Shown piece by piece: positions 8,062 through 17,888 of a stretch of DNA of 64,000 bases. Both the position numbers and the translations under genes were made by a program. The stretch lies in NCBI RefSeq assembly GCF_020386975.1, contig NZ_JABFNK010000001.1, positions 226,799 to 290,798 on the forward strand. Reading direction: 5' to 3'. Numbering within the stretch: the stretch's first letter is position 1; each line of letters opens with the position of its first letter. A model generated the notes under the pieces. The model saw only the letters and a list, made by a program, of their open reading frames with translations, ran no database searches and had not been told where the DNA came from. The stretch is from Thermococcus bergensis (lineage in GTDB: Archaea; Methanobacteriota_B; Thermococci; Thermococcales; Thermococcaceae).

Positions 8062-9502
8062 ATGAGCGTAGTTTGGACGACACTTGTTTTGTATATGGGA
8101 GCAATGCTAGGAGTTTCAGTGTATGCAAGGAAGTACATTAAGACCTCGGCCGACTTTTTGGTGGCCGGGAGAAGGCTTGGACTGGCATTAACAACCGCAA
8201 CTCTTGCAGCCACTCACTATGGTGGTGGCTTTCATCCTTGGAGGAGCTAGTTGGGGAGCCACCTACGGGTTAGGAGGAATTTGGTACGGTTTTGCCTGTG
8301 GATTGGGGCTTCTTCTCTTGGGTCTGACCCTTGCAAAGCCTATGCGTGCTCTGGCCCTGTACACAGTCCCAGATGTCTTGGAGATGCGCTATAAGAGTAA
8401 AGCAATAAGGCTTTTGGCAGCAACGCTATCGCTTTTAGCCCTTGTGGGCATACTTGGAGCGCAGGTGTGGGCAGCATCGGCAGTGTTTGAAGCCATAGGA
8501 TTGCCGGGAACTGCAGGAGCAGTATTTGCCACGTTGATTTTCATAGCGTACACGGCTTTCTCAGGGTTATGGGCTGTGGCACTGACGGATTTCATTCAGG
8601 TGATACTTGGAAGCATTGGCGTGACAGTTGCAGTGGTGCTTGGGCTGAGCAAAGTGGGTGGCTTTGAAGGATTAAGGACGAGTCTTGCATCAATTCCAAA
8701 CCTACCTCAGGCATCTGGGGAGTACTTCAACTTCATGTCACTGGGAGTTTCGCTCTTTGCCCTGACGTTAGCGGCAACGGTGATGTACACATTGATAGGA
8801 CAGGATTTTTACCAGAGGCTCTTTGCCTCTAAGGACGAGAAGACTGCAAGAATGGGAGCAATTTACGCTGGAATTCTGCTTATGGCGTTATCTTTCCTCC
8901 CAGCCCTTGCAGGAATGCTTGCATTGGCTCTTTCGAGTGATCCTCAAGCGATAATCGATTCACCAAAGACTGCAGTGCCGAAACTAGTGATCACAGTGTT
9001 TGGAAGCGGAGTGGGAGCGATATTCGTAGCTGCAATCCTCGCTGCAGTGATGAGTACGGCCGATTCCTTATTATCAGCAGCAACCTCTCACGTGGTTAAG
9101 GACGTTTATCAGAGCTTTATAGAACCGGAGGCAGACGATAAAAAACTACTGAAGCTCTCAATCGGGACTACAATAGCTATAGGTCTCCTAGCCCTTGTCG
9201 CTGCATTGACAGTTCAGGGAATAGTTGAGCTCCTTATATACTCCTACGACATCTACACTTCGGGAGTCTTTGTTCCATTGATACTGGGCATCTACTGGAA
9301 GAGGGCAACAAAAGAAGGTGCCTTGCTTGGAATGATTGCCGGAGCATTAACTGCTGTTGCAGGAATAACTGGAGTAGTGAGCTTCAGCTACTGGGAGTAC
9401 ATCTACGTAAGCGGAGCCCTTGTTTCAGCAGTGGTCATGGTGTTTGTTAGCCTCTTAACCTCTCCAGAGCCGCTTGATGAAGACTTCAAAAATGCCTTTT
9501 AA
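8062..9502 (+). pseudogene. Sodium:solute symporter (SSS family), one-base frameshift
   Basis: An SSS-family sodium symporter of about 480 residues. It opens with MSVVWTTLVLYMGAMLGVSV and the SADFLVAGRRLG loop. After THYGGGF the frame breaks: an extra base near 8230-8233 leads to a stop at 8250. The correct frame resumes as ILGGASWGATYG and runs to 9502 through some twelve more membrane segments, including the sodium-site region STADSLLSAATSHVVKDVY. Apart from this one indel the gene looks intact, so it is either a young pseudogene or a sequencing error. The solute is unknown. IS-A lies upstream and IS982 about 80 bases downstream. Confidence 0.82.
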
Positions 9503-9583
9503 TTTGGCTTTCTCATTTTTTCATTATTGGGACAGTTAATGGAGAAAATGTGACTGCAACAGTTTCTCTCAATATAATGTATA

Positions 9584-10515
9584 ACCCTAGTTCCCATTAG
9601 ATCGTTAGAGTTATAAGCACTTAAGTCTTTTGGTTGATTGGTGGTTGTTATGAACTTTCAGCAGGAAATCCTGATCATAAAATCCGAAATCTATCCGATA
9701 ATCAGCAAACACTACCCGAAAAACACTCACAGGGAAATAATCAGCCTCTACGACCTAATAACCTTCGCAATACTAGCACACTTGCACTTTAACGGAGTTT
9801 ACAAGCACGCTTACAGAGTCCTAATCGAAGAAATGAAGCTGTTCCCCAAAATCAGGTACAACAAACTAACAGAACGCTTGAACAGGCACGAAAAACTCCT
9901 GCTCCTAGCGCAGGAAGAATTATTCAAAAAACACGCCAGAGAATACGTTAGAATACTGGACTCAAAGCCCATTCAGACCAAGGAGTTGGCCAGAAAAAAC
10001 AGGAAGGAGAAGAAGGGTTCTTCAGAAATCATCTCTGAAAAGCCCGCAGTTGGGTTTGTTCCCTCTAAAAAAAGTTTTACTATGGGTACAAGCTGACCTG
10101 TTACTCTGATGGAAATTTGCTGGCTTTACTGTCTGTTGATCCGGCGAATAAGCATGATGTGAGTGTTGTCAGGGAAAAGTTCTGGGTGATTGTTGAGGAG
10201 TTTTCTGGCTGTTTTCTGTTTTTGGATAAGGGTTACGTTAGTAGAGAACTTCAGGAGGAATTCCTGAAGTTTGGCGTTGTTTACACGCCGGTGAAGCGGG
10301 AGAATCAGGTTAGTAATCTGGAGGAGAAGAAGTTTTACAAGTACTTGTCTGACTTTCGCAGGAGGATTGAGACTTTGTTTTCGAAGTTTTCTGAGTTTCT
10401 TCTGAAGCCGAGCAGGAGTGTTAGTTTGAGGGGGTTGGTTGTCAGGATTTTAGGGGCGATTCTGGCCGTGAATCTGGACAGATTATACAACTTCACAGAT
10501 GGTGGGAACTAGGGT
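9584..10515 (+). mobile_element. IS982-family insertion sequence, copy 1
   Basis: A 932-bp element with inverted ends ACCCTAGTTCCCA and TGGGAACTAGGGT. It is flanked by a perfect 8-bp duplication, AATGTATA, at 9576-9583 and 10516-10523. An almost identical copy of the same length lies at 39803-40734. The transposase is of the IS982 type known from Pyrococcus and Thermococcus. Confidence 0.9.
9650..10512 (+). CDS. IS982 transposase, two frames joined by a -1 shift at A7
   Basis: ATG at 9650 follows GGTGGTTGTT. The first frame (MNFQQEILIIKSEIYPII...RILDSKPIQTKEL) ends in a TGA near 10096. A run of seven A at about 10068-10074, after CCCTCT, allows a slip of -1. The product then continues KKKFYYGYKLTCYSDGN and through FLDKGYVSRELQEEF to 10512. 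The catalytic acids are distributed over both frames (DSKPIQT, SDGN region, DKGY). The second copy has the same run and the same stop, which supports programmed frameshifting or slippage, although spread of a defective parent by another copy's transposase is possible. Confidence 0.75.
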
Positions 10516-10612
10516 AATGTATACAGTTAGGTTTGTGAAATGCATAGTAATAGATGATCATTGCAGATATATGACTACGAAAAGCTAATTTGCCAAAACC
10601 CCCAAACTAAAG

Positions 10613-11533
10613 ATGGTGGGTATCTTGCCTTCAAAGAAGAGACAAATAAAAGGGAAAGCATTTATTAGTGATCGTTTTGAGAATTTTGAACTCCCCACAG
10701 GACTTGCAAACAACATAAAAGGTACTGTTGCCGAATTAATTGGTCAAAATTATCTGTGGAATAAATTAATACCAGAACTCAGAAAACAATATGATATTGT
10801 TCATTATTTATCTCCTCAGGTGCCATATACCAATTTTGAGAGGGACTTCTATTCTTTTCAAAGATCAAACTTTTTGAAGCGATTAAAAATAGCTAGGAAA
10901 ATGTTAGTTTCTACTCTCTCAGAGTGGATATTGCCCCCTACTGTCAAGGGAGGATACTTAGTTGTGAGTGATGGATATTATCACAAGGAAGATGATGTGT
11001 TTGAGGTCGAGATATTTCTAGACTTGGATCCGAACGAGCCGATTATACGCCGTCCGGTATGGGTGAATAGGAAAGATCGCCAAGGATTTAGGGATATTGA
11101 TGCTCTTATTTCAAGTGGGTATTTTATTTCTTGGGAGAACATAAACAAAACATTAACTCTTAAAAAGGCCTTAGGGGAGTTATTAGAAGGCTCACAATAC
11201 ATTCCTGATTGTATGCTATTATTGGGGAAGATTGAAGGTACAAAAGACTTTCATTTAATCCCTATCTTCAAGACCAAGAGAATTCATAAATTCAACATAA
11301 AACGGAGCGACCTTGAGAAGCATTATGAGCTTCCAATACTCAAAATCGAGAAGGTTTTAATTATCGAAGTTAAAGGAGGAAGTAGGAGATTCACATTTAC
11401 TAATAATCAGATAAAATTAATTAAGAACATCCCCACGAACGTACCTATCGAATTCCTCATTATACACGTACCAATAGGGGATATCATTTCATTGAAAGAG
11501 GCTCAAATCCACATATACAAGATGATAAAATAA
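10613..11533 (+). CDS. Unrecognised protein with PD-(D/E)XK nuclease-like motifs
   Basis: A 306-residue protein I cannot assign to a named family. The C-terminal third has an arrangement like a PD-(D/E)XK nuclease: IPDCMLLL (D199), a beta strand VLIIEVKGG (E252, K254), then NNQIKLIKN (Q266), and a possible helix acid at E41 in GTVAELIGQNYL. There is no signal peptide or membrane segment. The gene is visibly more AT-rich than its neighbours, with many ATA and TTA codons, and lies between an IS982 copy and enolase, which suggests acquisition. No methyltransferase or toxin partner is next to it. Confidence 0.6.
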   Translation: MVGILPSKKRQIKGKAFISDRFENFELPTGLANNIKGTVAELIGQNYLWNKLIPELRKQYDIVHYLSPQVPYTNFERDFYSFQRSNFLKRLKIARKMLVSTLSEWILPPTVKGGYLVVSDGYYHKEDDVFEVEIFLDLDPNEPIIRRPVWVNRKDRQGFRDIDALISSGYFISWENINKTLTLKKALGELLEGSQYIPDCMLLLGKIEGTKDFHLIPIFKTKRIHKFNIKRSDLEKHYELPILKIEKVLIIEVKGGSRRFTFTNNQIKLIKNIPTNVPIEFLIIHVPIGDIISLKEAQIHIYKMIK

Positions 11534-11560
11534 TTTGTTGAGGGTTGGGAGGCCACGTTT

Positions 11561-11911
11561 TCATAATGAAAAAGCTAGGCCTAATGTGGTTAGCAACATC
11601 AGTGTGATGATGAGCGAAATTAGGTAAATTAGCGCTGCTGCAGCAAAAAGTCCAAGACCAAAATTAAACCCGGACTTAAATGTTAGTTCGATTCTCAGTG
11701 GAGGACTTTGAGATTCCGCTGTCTCTGTTTTTATGCTTGGCATAAGTGAGAAGAGGTAACTCGCAATTAGGAGTAGCACCATTAGGATTATAACAAAGAT
11801 CGGAAGTTTTGAATCTGATGGTATCCACCCAGCTAGGGTTGATATCAAGAGCGTTATGCTAACAACTAAAACTCCCCACAGTATAGCCTTGAAACCTCCG
11901 TTCACAAACAT
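11561..11911 (-). CDS. Small hypothetical membrane protein
   Basis: About 116 residues with three to four hydrophobic segments: ILWGVLVVSITLLISTLAG, FVIILMVLLLIASYLFSL, and a C-terminal hairpin from GLGLFAAAALIYLISL onward. A short polar stretch rich in S, T and E (IKTETAESQSPP) separates the halves. ATG at 11911 is the most likely start; GTG at 11914 and TTG at 11917 are in frame. No family is recognised. It converges on the AT-rich nuclease-like gene and may have arrived with it. Confidence 0.6.
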   Translation of the reverse strand: MFVNGGFKAILWGVLVVSITLLISTLAGWIPSDSKLPIFVIILMVLLLIASYLFSLMPSIKTETAESQSPPLRIELTFKSGFNFGLGLFAAAALIYLISLIITLMLLTTLGLAFSL

Positions 11912-12146
11912 CACCAAAAAGAATACGCAAGAAAAATATAAATCATTTTGGCCTTATTCACAAGCTATTTGTGTAACCCCTCCTAGCCCTATCTTTTTAT
12001 GGGTCTTTAGTGGATAGTCTACCTGCATATAGCTACCATTTCTTTTGAAATGGATTCACGCATATTGTAGTTTGGAATCATGAACCTAACCAAGACCTTC
12101 CTTTCTAACTTCTTCTACCATGGGGATGAAGTTAATGTTTTGTGAA

Positions 12147-12158
12147 AAAGCTTTAAAG
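12147..12158 (+). promoter_or_regulatory. Probable enolase TATA region
   Basis: AAAGCTTTAAAG lies about 35-45 bases before the enolase ATG and just upstream of the TGM-like motif. The roughly 250 bases before it (11918-12146) hold no gene that I can see. Confidence 0.4.
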
Positions 12159-12170
12159 AGAAACCTCAAA

Positions 12171-12187
12171 TATCACCCGAGGTGAAA
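12171..12187 (+). promoter_or_regulatory. Thermococcales glycolytic motif (TGM)-like site at enolase
   Basis: TATCAC-CCGAG-GTGAAA matches the TGM consensus TATCAC-N5-GTGATA at 11 of 12 positions. It lies downstream of the TATA-like element and overlaps the ribosome binding site. In Thermococcus kodakarensis, Tgr (TrmBL1 type) binding downstream of TATA represses glycolytic genes, so repression under gluconeogenic conditions is the likely role. Confidence 0.5.
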
Positions 12188-12190
12188 GCA

Positions 12191-13483
12191 ATGGAAAACC
12201 CATTTGAAATTACTGGAATAGTTGCTAGGGAAATTCTCGACTCAAGAGGAAACCCAACAGTTGAGGTTGATGTATACACCCCGGTTGCGATGGGAAGGGC
12301 GGCAGTGCCAAGCGGTGCCTCAACGGGAATCCACGAGGCCCTAGAGCTTAGAGATGGCGGAAAAAGATACCACGGAAAAGGTGTTAAGAGGGCCGTTGAG
12401 AACGTTAACAAGATAATCGCTCCTGAACTTCTTGGAATGGATGTCACACTTCAGAGAGACATAGATATGCTCATGGTTGAGCTCGATGGCACGGAGAACA
12501 AGAGCAACCTCGGTGCTAACGCTATTCTTGGTGTTTCCCTTGCTGTTGCAAAAGCTGCCGCTAACACCCTTGGAATGCCTCTCTACAGATACCTTGGCGG
12601 AGCAAACGCTTACGTTCTGCCTGTTCCAATGAGCAACGTTATCAACGGAGGCGCACATGCGGGCAACGATTTGGACTTCCAGGAGTTCATGATTATGCCC
12701 GTCGGTGCAAAGAGCTTTAGGGAAGCCATTCAAATGGTAAGCGAGACCTACCACACCTTAAAGAAGATTCTCATAGAGAAGTATGGTAAGCTGGCAGTTA
12801 ACGTCGGTGACGAGGGCGGCTTCGCACCACCGATGAAAGAAGTAACCGAGCCATTGGATGCCCTTGTAAAGGCTATTGAAGAGAGCGGTTACAAAGTCGG
12901 AGATGAAATTGCCTTTGCCCTTGATGTGGCATCAAGCGAGCTTTATGACGAGGAGAAGAACGTTTACGTTGTTGGCGGCAAGGAATACACGAGAGAAGAG
13001 CTCATCGACCTCTACAAGGAGCTTACCTCAACCTATCCAATACTGTCAATTGAAGACCCGGTGCAGGAGGAAGACTTTGAGGGCTTTGCAATGGTCACGA
13101 AGGAGCTTGGAAAGAAAGTCCAGCTCGTAGGTGACGACATATTCGTAACAAACGTCAAGAGGCTCAAGAAGGGCATCGAGATGGGGGCTGGAAACGCTCT
13201 GCTCCTCAAGGTAAACCAGATTGGAACACTCAGCGAAGCTATTGATGCCGCTTACCTTGCCTTTAGGGCTGGCTATGGAGTTGTTGTATCCCACCGCTCC
13301 GGCGAGACCGAAGACGCTACAATTGCCGATCTAGCCGTTGCCCTAAATGCAGGCCAGATTAAGACCGGTGCTCCAGCAAGAAGCGACAGAAACGCCAAGT
13401 ACAACCAGCTCCTAAGAATCGAGGAAGAGCTTGAGGGAGTTGCTTACTATCCGGGCAAGAAGTTCAGGAACCCATTGCTTTGA
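12191..13483 (+). CDS. eno: Enolase (phosphopyruvate hydratase)
   Basis: Converts 2-phosphoglycerate to phosphoenolpyruvate and back in the modified Embden-Meyerhof pathway. The 430 residues include the mobile loop [16 protein letters not shown], the magnesium ligands in [13 protein letters not shown] and GDD, the catalytic lysine in LLKVNQIGT, and the signature SHRSGETED. The start at ATG 12191 is supported by GAGGTGA just upstream; a GTG at 12182 would sit inside that site. Family length is normal. A TGM-like operator overlaps the leader. Confidence 0.97.
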   Translation: MENPFEITGIVAREILDSRGNPTVEVDVYTPVAMGRAAVPSGASTGIHEALELRDGGKRYHGKGVKRAVENVNKIIAPELLGMDVTLQRDIDMLMVELDGTENKSNLGANAILGVSLAVAKAAANTLGMPLYRYLGGANAYVLPVPMSNVINGGAHAGNDLDFQEFMIMPVGAKSFREAIQMVSETYHTLKKILIEKYGKLAVNVGDEGGFAPPMKEVTEPLDALVKAIEESGYKVGDEIAFALDVASSELYDEEKNVYVVGGKEYTREELIDLYKELTSTYPILSIEDPVQEEDFEGFAMVTKELGKKVQLVGDDIFVTNVKRLKKGIEMGAGNALLLKVNQIGTLSEAIDAAYLAFRAGYGVVVSHRSGETEDATIADLAVALNAGQIKTGAPARSDRNAKYNQLLRIEEELEGVAYYPGKKFRNPLL

Positions 13484-13537
13484 TTCCTTTCTTTCTTAAA
13501 ATTTTGAAAAAACGTTGAAAAATTTTGAAGAAAAAGC

Positions 13538-14218
13538 TCAAGGCTTTCTCACGACTATCAGCGCATGGTCTTTCTCGTATGGCTCCAGGGAGATTCTCTC
13601 CACAACCTCAAAATATTCGCTGAGCTCCTTCTCGACTTCTTTGAACACTTCTTCGGGCTCTTTTGTCACGTCAATACTTCTGCTCTTGACGGAGATCATA
13701 CCATAGCCGCCGCTCTTGAGGTAGGCTTTTGCGTTGTCTATGAGTATCTTGGCCTGCGTTGGCTGTGCAACGTCTTCAAAGATCACATCTACTTTTGTCA
13801 CCAGAGCTCTGTATTCTTCAGGCTTTGTTGCATCGCCCAAAATGGGTATTATGTTTCTTCTCTCCTCTACAAGGGGAACTAGCTCTCTAAGGACTCTTGG
13901 CGAGAACTCTATACCGAAGATTTTCCCTTCCCATCCAACGATGTCACTTACGTGTGAGGCTGTAGTACCGCTTGCTATTCCAAGGTACAGCACGGTGCTC
14001 CCGGGCTTTATTGGGAAATTCTTAAGACCATTAAGGATTGCAGCGCCAAGCTTTGACCTGTTTGGGTTCCATATTCTGTATTCCTCTCCTTCCCACTTGA
14101 TAACCCTCTCCCCGTAAACCTTCTGACCGGGCACTAGGTTTTTGGTCGCTATCTTCTCGCTCCCGTCATCGTCGATGACGATGTAAACGCCAGGGAATTT
14201 GTGCTTTTTAACGTTCAT
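13538..14218 (-). CDS. flpA: Fibrillarin-like rRNA/tRNA 2'-O-methyltransferase
   Basis: The catalytic subunit of the box C/D sRNP, which methylates ribose 2'-OH groups in rRNA and tRNA at positions chosen by a guide sRNA. The 226 residues have the fibrillarin N-terminal strands and a SAM domain: [34 protein letters not shown] and the conserved [13 protein letters not shown]. The ribosome binding site lies inside the end of the upstream nop5 gene and the start codon is six bases from its stop, so the two partner proteins are made from one message. Confidence 0.96.
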   Translation of the reverse strand: MNVKKHKFPGVYIVIDDDGSEKIATKNLVPGQKVYGERVIKWEGEEYRIWNPNRSKLGAAILNGLKNFPIKPGSTVLYLGIASGTTASHVSDIVGWEGKIFGIEFSPRVLRELVPLVEERRNIIPILGDATKPEEYRALVTKVDVIFEDVAQPTQAKILIDNAKAYLKSGGYGMISVKSRSIDVTKEPEEVFKEVEKELSEYFEVVERISLEPYEKDHALIVVRKP

Positions 14219-14223
14219 CTATT

Positions 14224-15477
14224 TCACCTCCTCCTACCCTTCTCTTTGTGTTTCTTTTTCTTTTCTTTCTCTTTTCCTTTGAATTTCTTCCCCTTTTCCT
14301 TCTTTTTGAATCTTTTTTCTTTTTTCTTCTTCTCTTTCTTGGGCTTCTCCTTGCGTTTTGGCGGGTTGGGGTACTTCTCCTTGATTTCCTTGATTCTGGC
14401 TTCAATCTCCTTCTTAAGCTCCTCAGCTATGTACTCTCCTGAGAAGTAGTCAACTCTGGCAGCTATTGCCAATTTGCCAGCTAAAGCTCTTGCAATTTTA
14501 CCTCTCTGCCACCATGGGGACTTGTTGATTGCTGGGTACTGATAGATCACACCGTGCTTTGGTGGCTTTGCACCGCTCCGCAGGTGTCTGAATAGTGCCT
14601 TCTCTGCACCGAGAACTTGAATTGTTGAGGCAGGCATCATTGCGAGCTCTTTTAATCCTCCAGCCAGGCTTATCAGCCTTGCGGCAAGCTTTGCACCAAC
14701 CAGGGCTTTTAAGTTTGGAGCAACGTCATCCATTGCCCTCTCGATGTAGTCCTCTATTTCGTTTCTCAGCTTGTAAAGATCATCAATTTCTCTCGCTAAG
14801 TCCTGGATAACTCTGAGGTCCTTTTCGTCCATCCATGCTCCCATTGTCTTCTCCTTTGCTTCGAGGATTTTCGCTATTTTCTCTTCGCTAAGTCCAAGGG
14901 ATTCCAACTTCTCCTTTGTTATGTTCTCTCTGTGCCCGACATTCTTGACAAAACTCACGTACTGCGGGTGTTTGGGTAAAAGCTCATCAAGCTCGGGGAA
15001 GTGGAGGGAATACCACTCTCTCAGTCTGGAAACGAGGAGGTTTACGACCTTGTCAATATCATCTAGAGCTTCTATTGCCTGAATTATCATTTTGTCTCTT
15101 GCACCGCTCTGCTCCTGTATCCTGAGTCTGGTTAGGGCTACTCCTACTGTGAAGTATCTTTCGAACCATTCTTGCCCCAGGAACTCCTCTGGGTTTTCCC
15201 TGAGTTTCTCTCCGGCTAAGTTGGGAAATTCAAATTCAGACTCGAAGCCGAGCTCTCTCACACGTCTGCTGAGCTCAGGGTGTTCGAACACAAAACTTGA
15301 GTACCCTTTTTCCTTCAATTCACCTAGGAGAATGGTAAGATCTTCGGTAACATCTCCCTTTAGGAGCTTGTCAAGTGCAACTTCTGGCCTCTCCGTGAAG
15401 ATTCTTTTCCCCACTAGGTTGCCGTTCTCATCAAAGGCGTAGATACCCTGCACATTTTCGCTTATGTATGCTTTCAT
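14224..15477 (-). CDS. nop5: Nop5 (NOP56/58-like) box C/D sRNP core protein
   Basis: Scaffold of the box C/D methylation complex. It binds fibrillarin through its N-terminal domain, dimerises through a coiled coil, and contacts the L7Ae-RNA complex through the NOP domain. The NOP signature is seen in LVGAKLAARLISLAGGLKELA and GAEKALFRHL around residues 255-295. The tail of about 50 residues after residue 365 is almost all lysine, arginine and glutamate, as in many archaeal Nop5 proteins. ATG at 15477 is chosen over upstream codons because AAAAGGTG lies at proper spacing. It precedes flpA in an operon. Confidence 0.95.
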   Translation of the reverse strand: MKAYISENVQGIYAFDENGNLVGKRIFTERPEVALDKLLKGDVTEDLTILLGELKEKGYSSFVFEHPELSRRVRELGFESEFEFPNLAGEKLRENPEEFLGQEWFERYFTVGVALTRLRIQEQSGARDKMIIQAIEALDDIDKVVNLLVSRLREWYSLHFPELDELLPKHPQYVSFVKNVGHRENITKEKLESLGLSEEKIAKILEAKEKTMGAWMDEKDLRVIQDLAREIDDLYKLRNEIEDYIERAMDDVAPNLKALVGAKLAARLISLAGGLKELAMMPASTIQVLGAEKALFRHLRSGAKPPKHGVIYQYPAINKSPWWQRGKIARALAGKLAIAARVDYFSGEYIAEELKKEIEARIKEIKEKYPNPPKRKEKPKKEKKKKEKRFKKKEKGKKFKGKEKEKKKKHKEKGRRR

Positions 15478-15665
15478 GAGCATCACCTTTTTTATTCTTT
15501 GCTGAAGAAGTATAAAAGAGTTGAGTTTTTAAACATATTCCGTGACGTGGCTTTATCGCTCATTGTCGAAAAAATATTACACATTTACCGAAAGGCTTTT
15601 ATAATGTACGTCTTTAACCTTTGAGAGAACGATTTAAAGATAATCTCTTAAAAAGGTGGTGCCCA

Positions 15666-16718
15666 ATGAGGAAACTGCTGAAGCCAGTAAAGGATGTGGG
15701 AATTGTTGGTTATGGTGCCTATGTGCCTATGTATAGAATTAAAAACGAGGAAATTGGAAGGGTTTGGGGAGTGAATGGGTTTCCCATTCAGGAAAAGTCC
15801 GTTAATAATTTGGATGAAGATGCAATAACAATAGGAATTGAGGCCGCAAGAAATGCTCTTAAAAGAGCTCAAATCGATCCGAGAGAAATTAGGGCTTTGT
15901 GGTTTGGAACCGAATCCAAGCCATATGCGGTCAAACCTTCTGCAACCGTAATTGCTGAGGCAATTGGGGCAACTCCGGATTTAGATGCCGCGGATTTTGA
16001 ATTCGCATGTAAAGCTGGAACTGAAGCATTGCAAGCTGCTATTGGTTTTGTTGGGAGCGGAATGGCGAAGTATGCCATGGCCATCGGTGCCGATACAGCT
16101 CAAGGAAGGCCAGGCGACCATTTAGAGTTTACTGCATCCGCTGGAGGAGCCGCTTATATCGTGGGTGAGAAAAGCTCCGAGACAGTCGCTTATTTTGAGG
16201 GAAGCTATTCTTACGTAACCGATACTCCTGACTTCTGGAGGAGGCAGCACGAGCACTATCCAAGGCACGGAAACAGGTTTACTGGAGAGCCTGCTTACTT
16301 CCACCAGATAATAAGCGCCGCAAAGGGCTTAATGGAAGAGCTGGGCTACTCTCCGAGTGATTTTGATTACGCCGTCTTCCACCAGCCAAACGTTAAGTTT
16401 CCGATAACAGCCGCAAAGATTCTCGGAATCCCAAAAGAAAAAGTTCTTCCGGGACTGTTAAGTGGAATAATAGGAAACACATACAGCGGCGCTACGTTAG
16501 TTGGCATTTCAGCGGTTTTGGACATAGCAAAGCCGGGAGACAGGATTCTCTGGGTAAGCTTTGGAAGCGGTGCGGGTAGCGATGCATTCAGCTTAGTGGT
16601 GCAGGATGCAATTGAAGAAAAGAGAGACCTAGCGCCAAAGACCATGGATTACGTAAACAGGAAGAAATACATCGATTATGCCCTCTACGCAAAGCACAGA
16701 GGTAAGTACATCATGTGA
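15666..16718 (+). CDS. Hydroxymethylglutaryl-CoA synthase
   Basis: Condenses acetoacetyl-CoA with acetyl-CoA to HMG-CoA, the entry to the mevalonate pathway for archaeal lipids. The 350 residues show the thiolase-fold condensing enzyme: catalytic Cys115 in [15 protein letters not shown], the acid near [12 protein letters not shown], and FHQPNVKFP for the histidine. The ATG at 15666 follows AAGGTGGTG; an upstream extension in the same frame lacks one. The thiolase gene follows within ten bases and a DUF35 gene after that, the conserved archaeal order in which the three proteins form one channelling complex. Confidence 0.94.
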   Translation: MRKLLKPVKDVGIVGYGAYVPMYRIKNEEIGRVWGVNGFPIQEKSVNNLDEDAITIGIEAARNALKRAQIDPREIRALWFGTESKPYAVKPSATVIAEAIGATPDLDAADFEFACKAGTEALQAAIGFVGSGMAKYAMAIGADTAQGRPGDHLEFTASAGGAAYIVGEKSSETVAYFEGSYSYVTDTPDFWRRQHEHYPRHGNRFTGEPAYFHQIISAAKGLMEELGYSPSDFDYAVFHQPNVKFPITAAKILGIPKEKVLPGLLSGIIGNTYSGATLVGISAVLDIAKPGDRILWVSFGSGAGSDAFSLVVQDAIEEKRDLAPKTMDYVNRKKYIDYALYAKHRGKYIM

Positions 16719-16728
16719 GGTGGTTAAA

Positions 16729-17886
16729 ATGAGAAAGCCGGTTATCATTGGTGTGGGATTGACTCCGGTTGGAGAGCACTGGAAGCTGAGCCTTAGAGAT
16801 TTAGCCGTTGAGGCTTTGCTCAATGCCATGGAAGATGCGGGTGTTGATAAGGTGGATTCACTTTATGTTGGCAACATGGCCTCTGGTTCATTCGTTGAAC
16901 AGGAAAACCTTGGGGCATTAATAGCAGATTGGGCAGGTCTTGGAAATATTCCAGCCGTTAAAATTGAAGCCGCATGTGCAAGCGGTGGAGCCGCGGTTCA
17001 GGAAGGAGTAAAAGCAGTTATGAGCGGTCTTGAAGACGTCGTTGCAGTTGTAGGCGTTGAGAAGATGACCGATGCCTGGCCAAGCGACGCAACAAGGTAC
17101 CTTGCCTACGCTGCAGATGCAGAGTGGGAGCTTTTCCATGGTGTGAGCTTTGTAGCGCTAAATGCACTTGCCATGAGGCTCTACATGAAGGAATACGGTT
17201 ATACTGAAGAGGATTTAGCTCTCTTTGCAGTTAACGCTCACGCAAACGGTGCCAAGAACCCATACGCTATGCTCAAGAAGCCAATAACGGTTGAAACCGT
17301 TATGAAGAGCCCATATGTAGCTGACCCGCTGAAGCTCTTTGACGCCTCACCAATAGCCGACGGTGCTGCGGCTGTCATAATAACCACCGAAGAGAAGGCC
17401 AAAGAATTTGTGGACAAGGCGAAGATGGTTGAAGTTGCGGGAATGGGAAGAGCAGTGGATACCATAAACCTTGCAAACAGAAAAGATTTCCTGTTCTTAA
17501 AAGCTGCTCATGTAGCCGCTCAAAAGGCATACAAGATGGCGGGTGTTGAGGTTAAAGACATAGACTTCTTTGAGGTTCACGATGCCTTTACCGTAATGGC
17601 CGCCTTAAGCCTGGAGTCAATTGGCGCTGCGGAGAGAGGAAAGGGTGCAATGCTTGCAAAAGAAGGGCAGATAGCGATTGATGGTGATTACCCAATCCAG
17701 ACGCTCGGTGGACTAAAAGCGAGGGGACACCCTGTAGGGGCTACGGGAGTTTATCAAACCGTAGAAGCAGTATGGCAGCTTAGAGGAGAGGCTCCAAACC
17801 AAGTGCCTGATGCGGAGATAGGATTGACTCAAAACATAGGTGGAACGGGTTCAAACATAACCGTAACCATATTGAGGAGGGTTTGA
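16729..17886 (+). CDS. Acetyl-CoA C-acetyltransferase (archaeal thiolase)
   Basis: Forms acetoacetyl-CoA from two acetyl-CoA for the HMG-CoA synthase encoded just upstream. The 385 residues are of the SCP2-thiolase type. The acylated cysteine is about Cys83 in EAACASGGAAVQEG, with EVHDAFTV for the histidine near residue 285 and GGLKARGHPVGATGVYQ near the C-terminus. GAGGTGG precedes the ATG and overlaps the previous stop. In known archaeal complexes the unfavourable thiolase reaction is pulled forward by handing acetoacetyl-CoA directly to HMGCS through the DUF35 protein. Confidence 0.94.
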   Translation: MRKPVIIGVGLTPVGEHWKLSLRDLAVEALLNAMEDAGVDKVDSLYVGNMASGSFVEQENLGALIADWAGLGNIPAVKIEAACASGGAAVQEGVKAVMSGLEDVVAVVGVEKMTDAWPSDATRYLAYAADAEWELFHGVSFVALNALAMRLYMKEYGYTEEDLALFAVNAHANGAKNPYAMLKKPITVETVMKSPYVADPLKLFDASPIADGAAAVIITTEEKAKEFVDKAKMVEVAGMGRAVDTINLANRKDFLFLKAAHVAAQKAYKMAGVEVKDIDFFEVHDAFTVMAALSLESIGAAERGKGAMLAKEGQIAIDGDYPIQTLGGLKARGHPVGATGVYQTVEAVWQLRGEAPNQVPDAEIGLTQNIGGTGSNITVTILRRV

Positions 17887-17888
17887 AG

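Noticed and set aside
9576..10523. IS982 disruption of the SSS symporter gene
   Set aside because: The symporter stop at 9502 lies before the element, so the gene's own lesion is the one-base shift near 8230.
12341..13294. Long minus-strand and second plus-strand frames within enolase
   Set aside because: They follow the codon bias of the enolase gene and have no ribosome binding site or family resemblance.
14201..14449. Phenylalanine/leucine-rich open frames on the plus strand
   Set aside because: They are the complement of the lysine-rich tail of Nop5.
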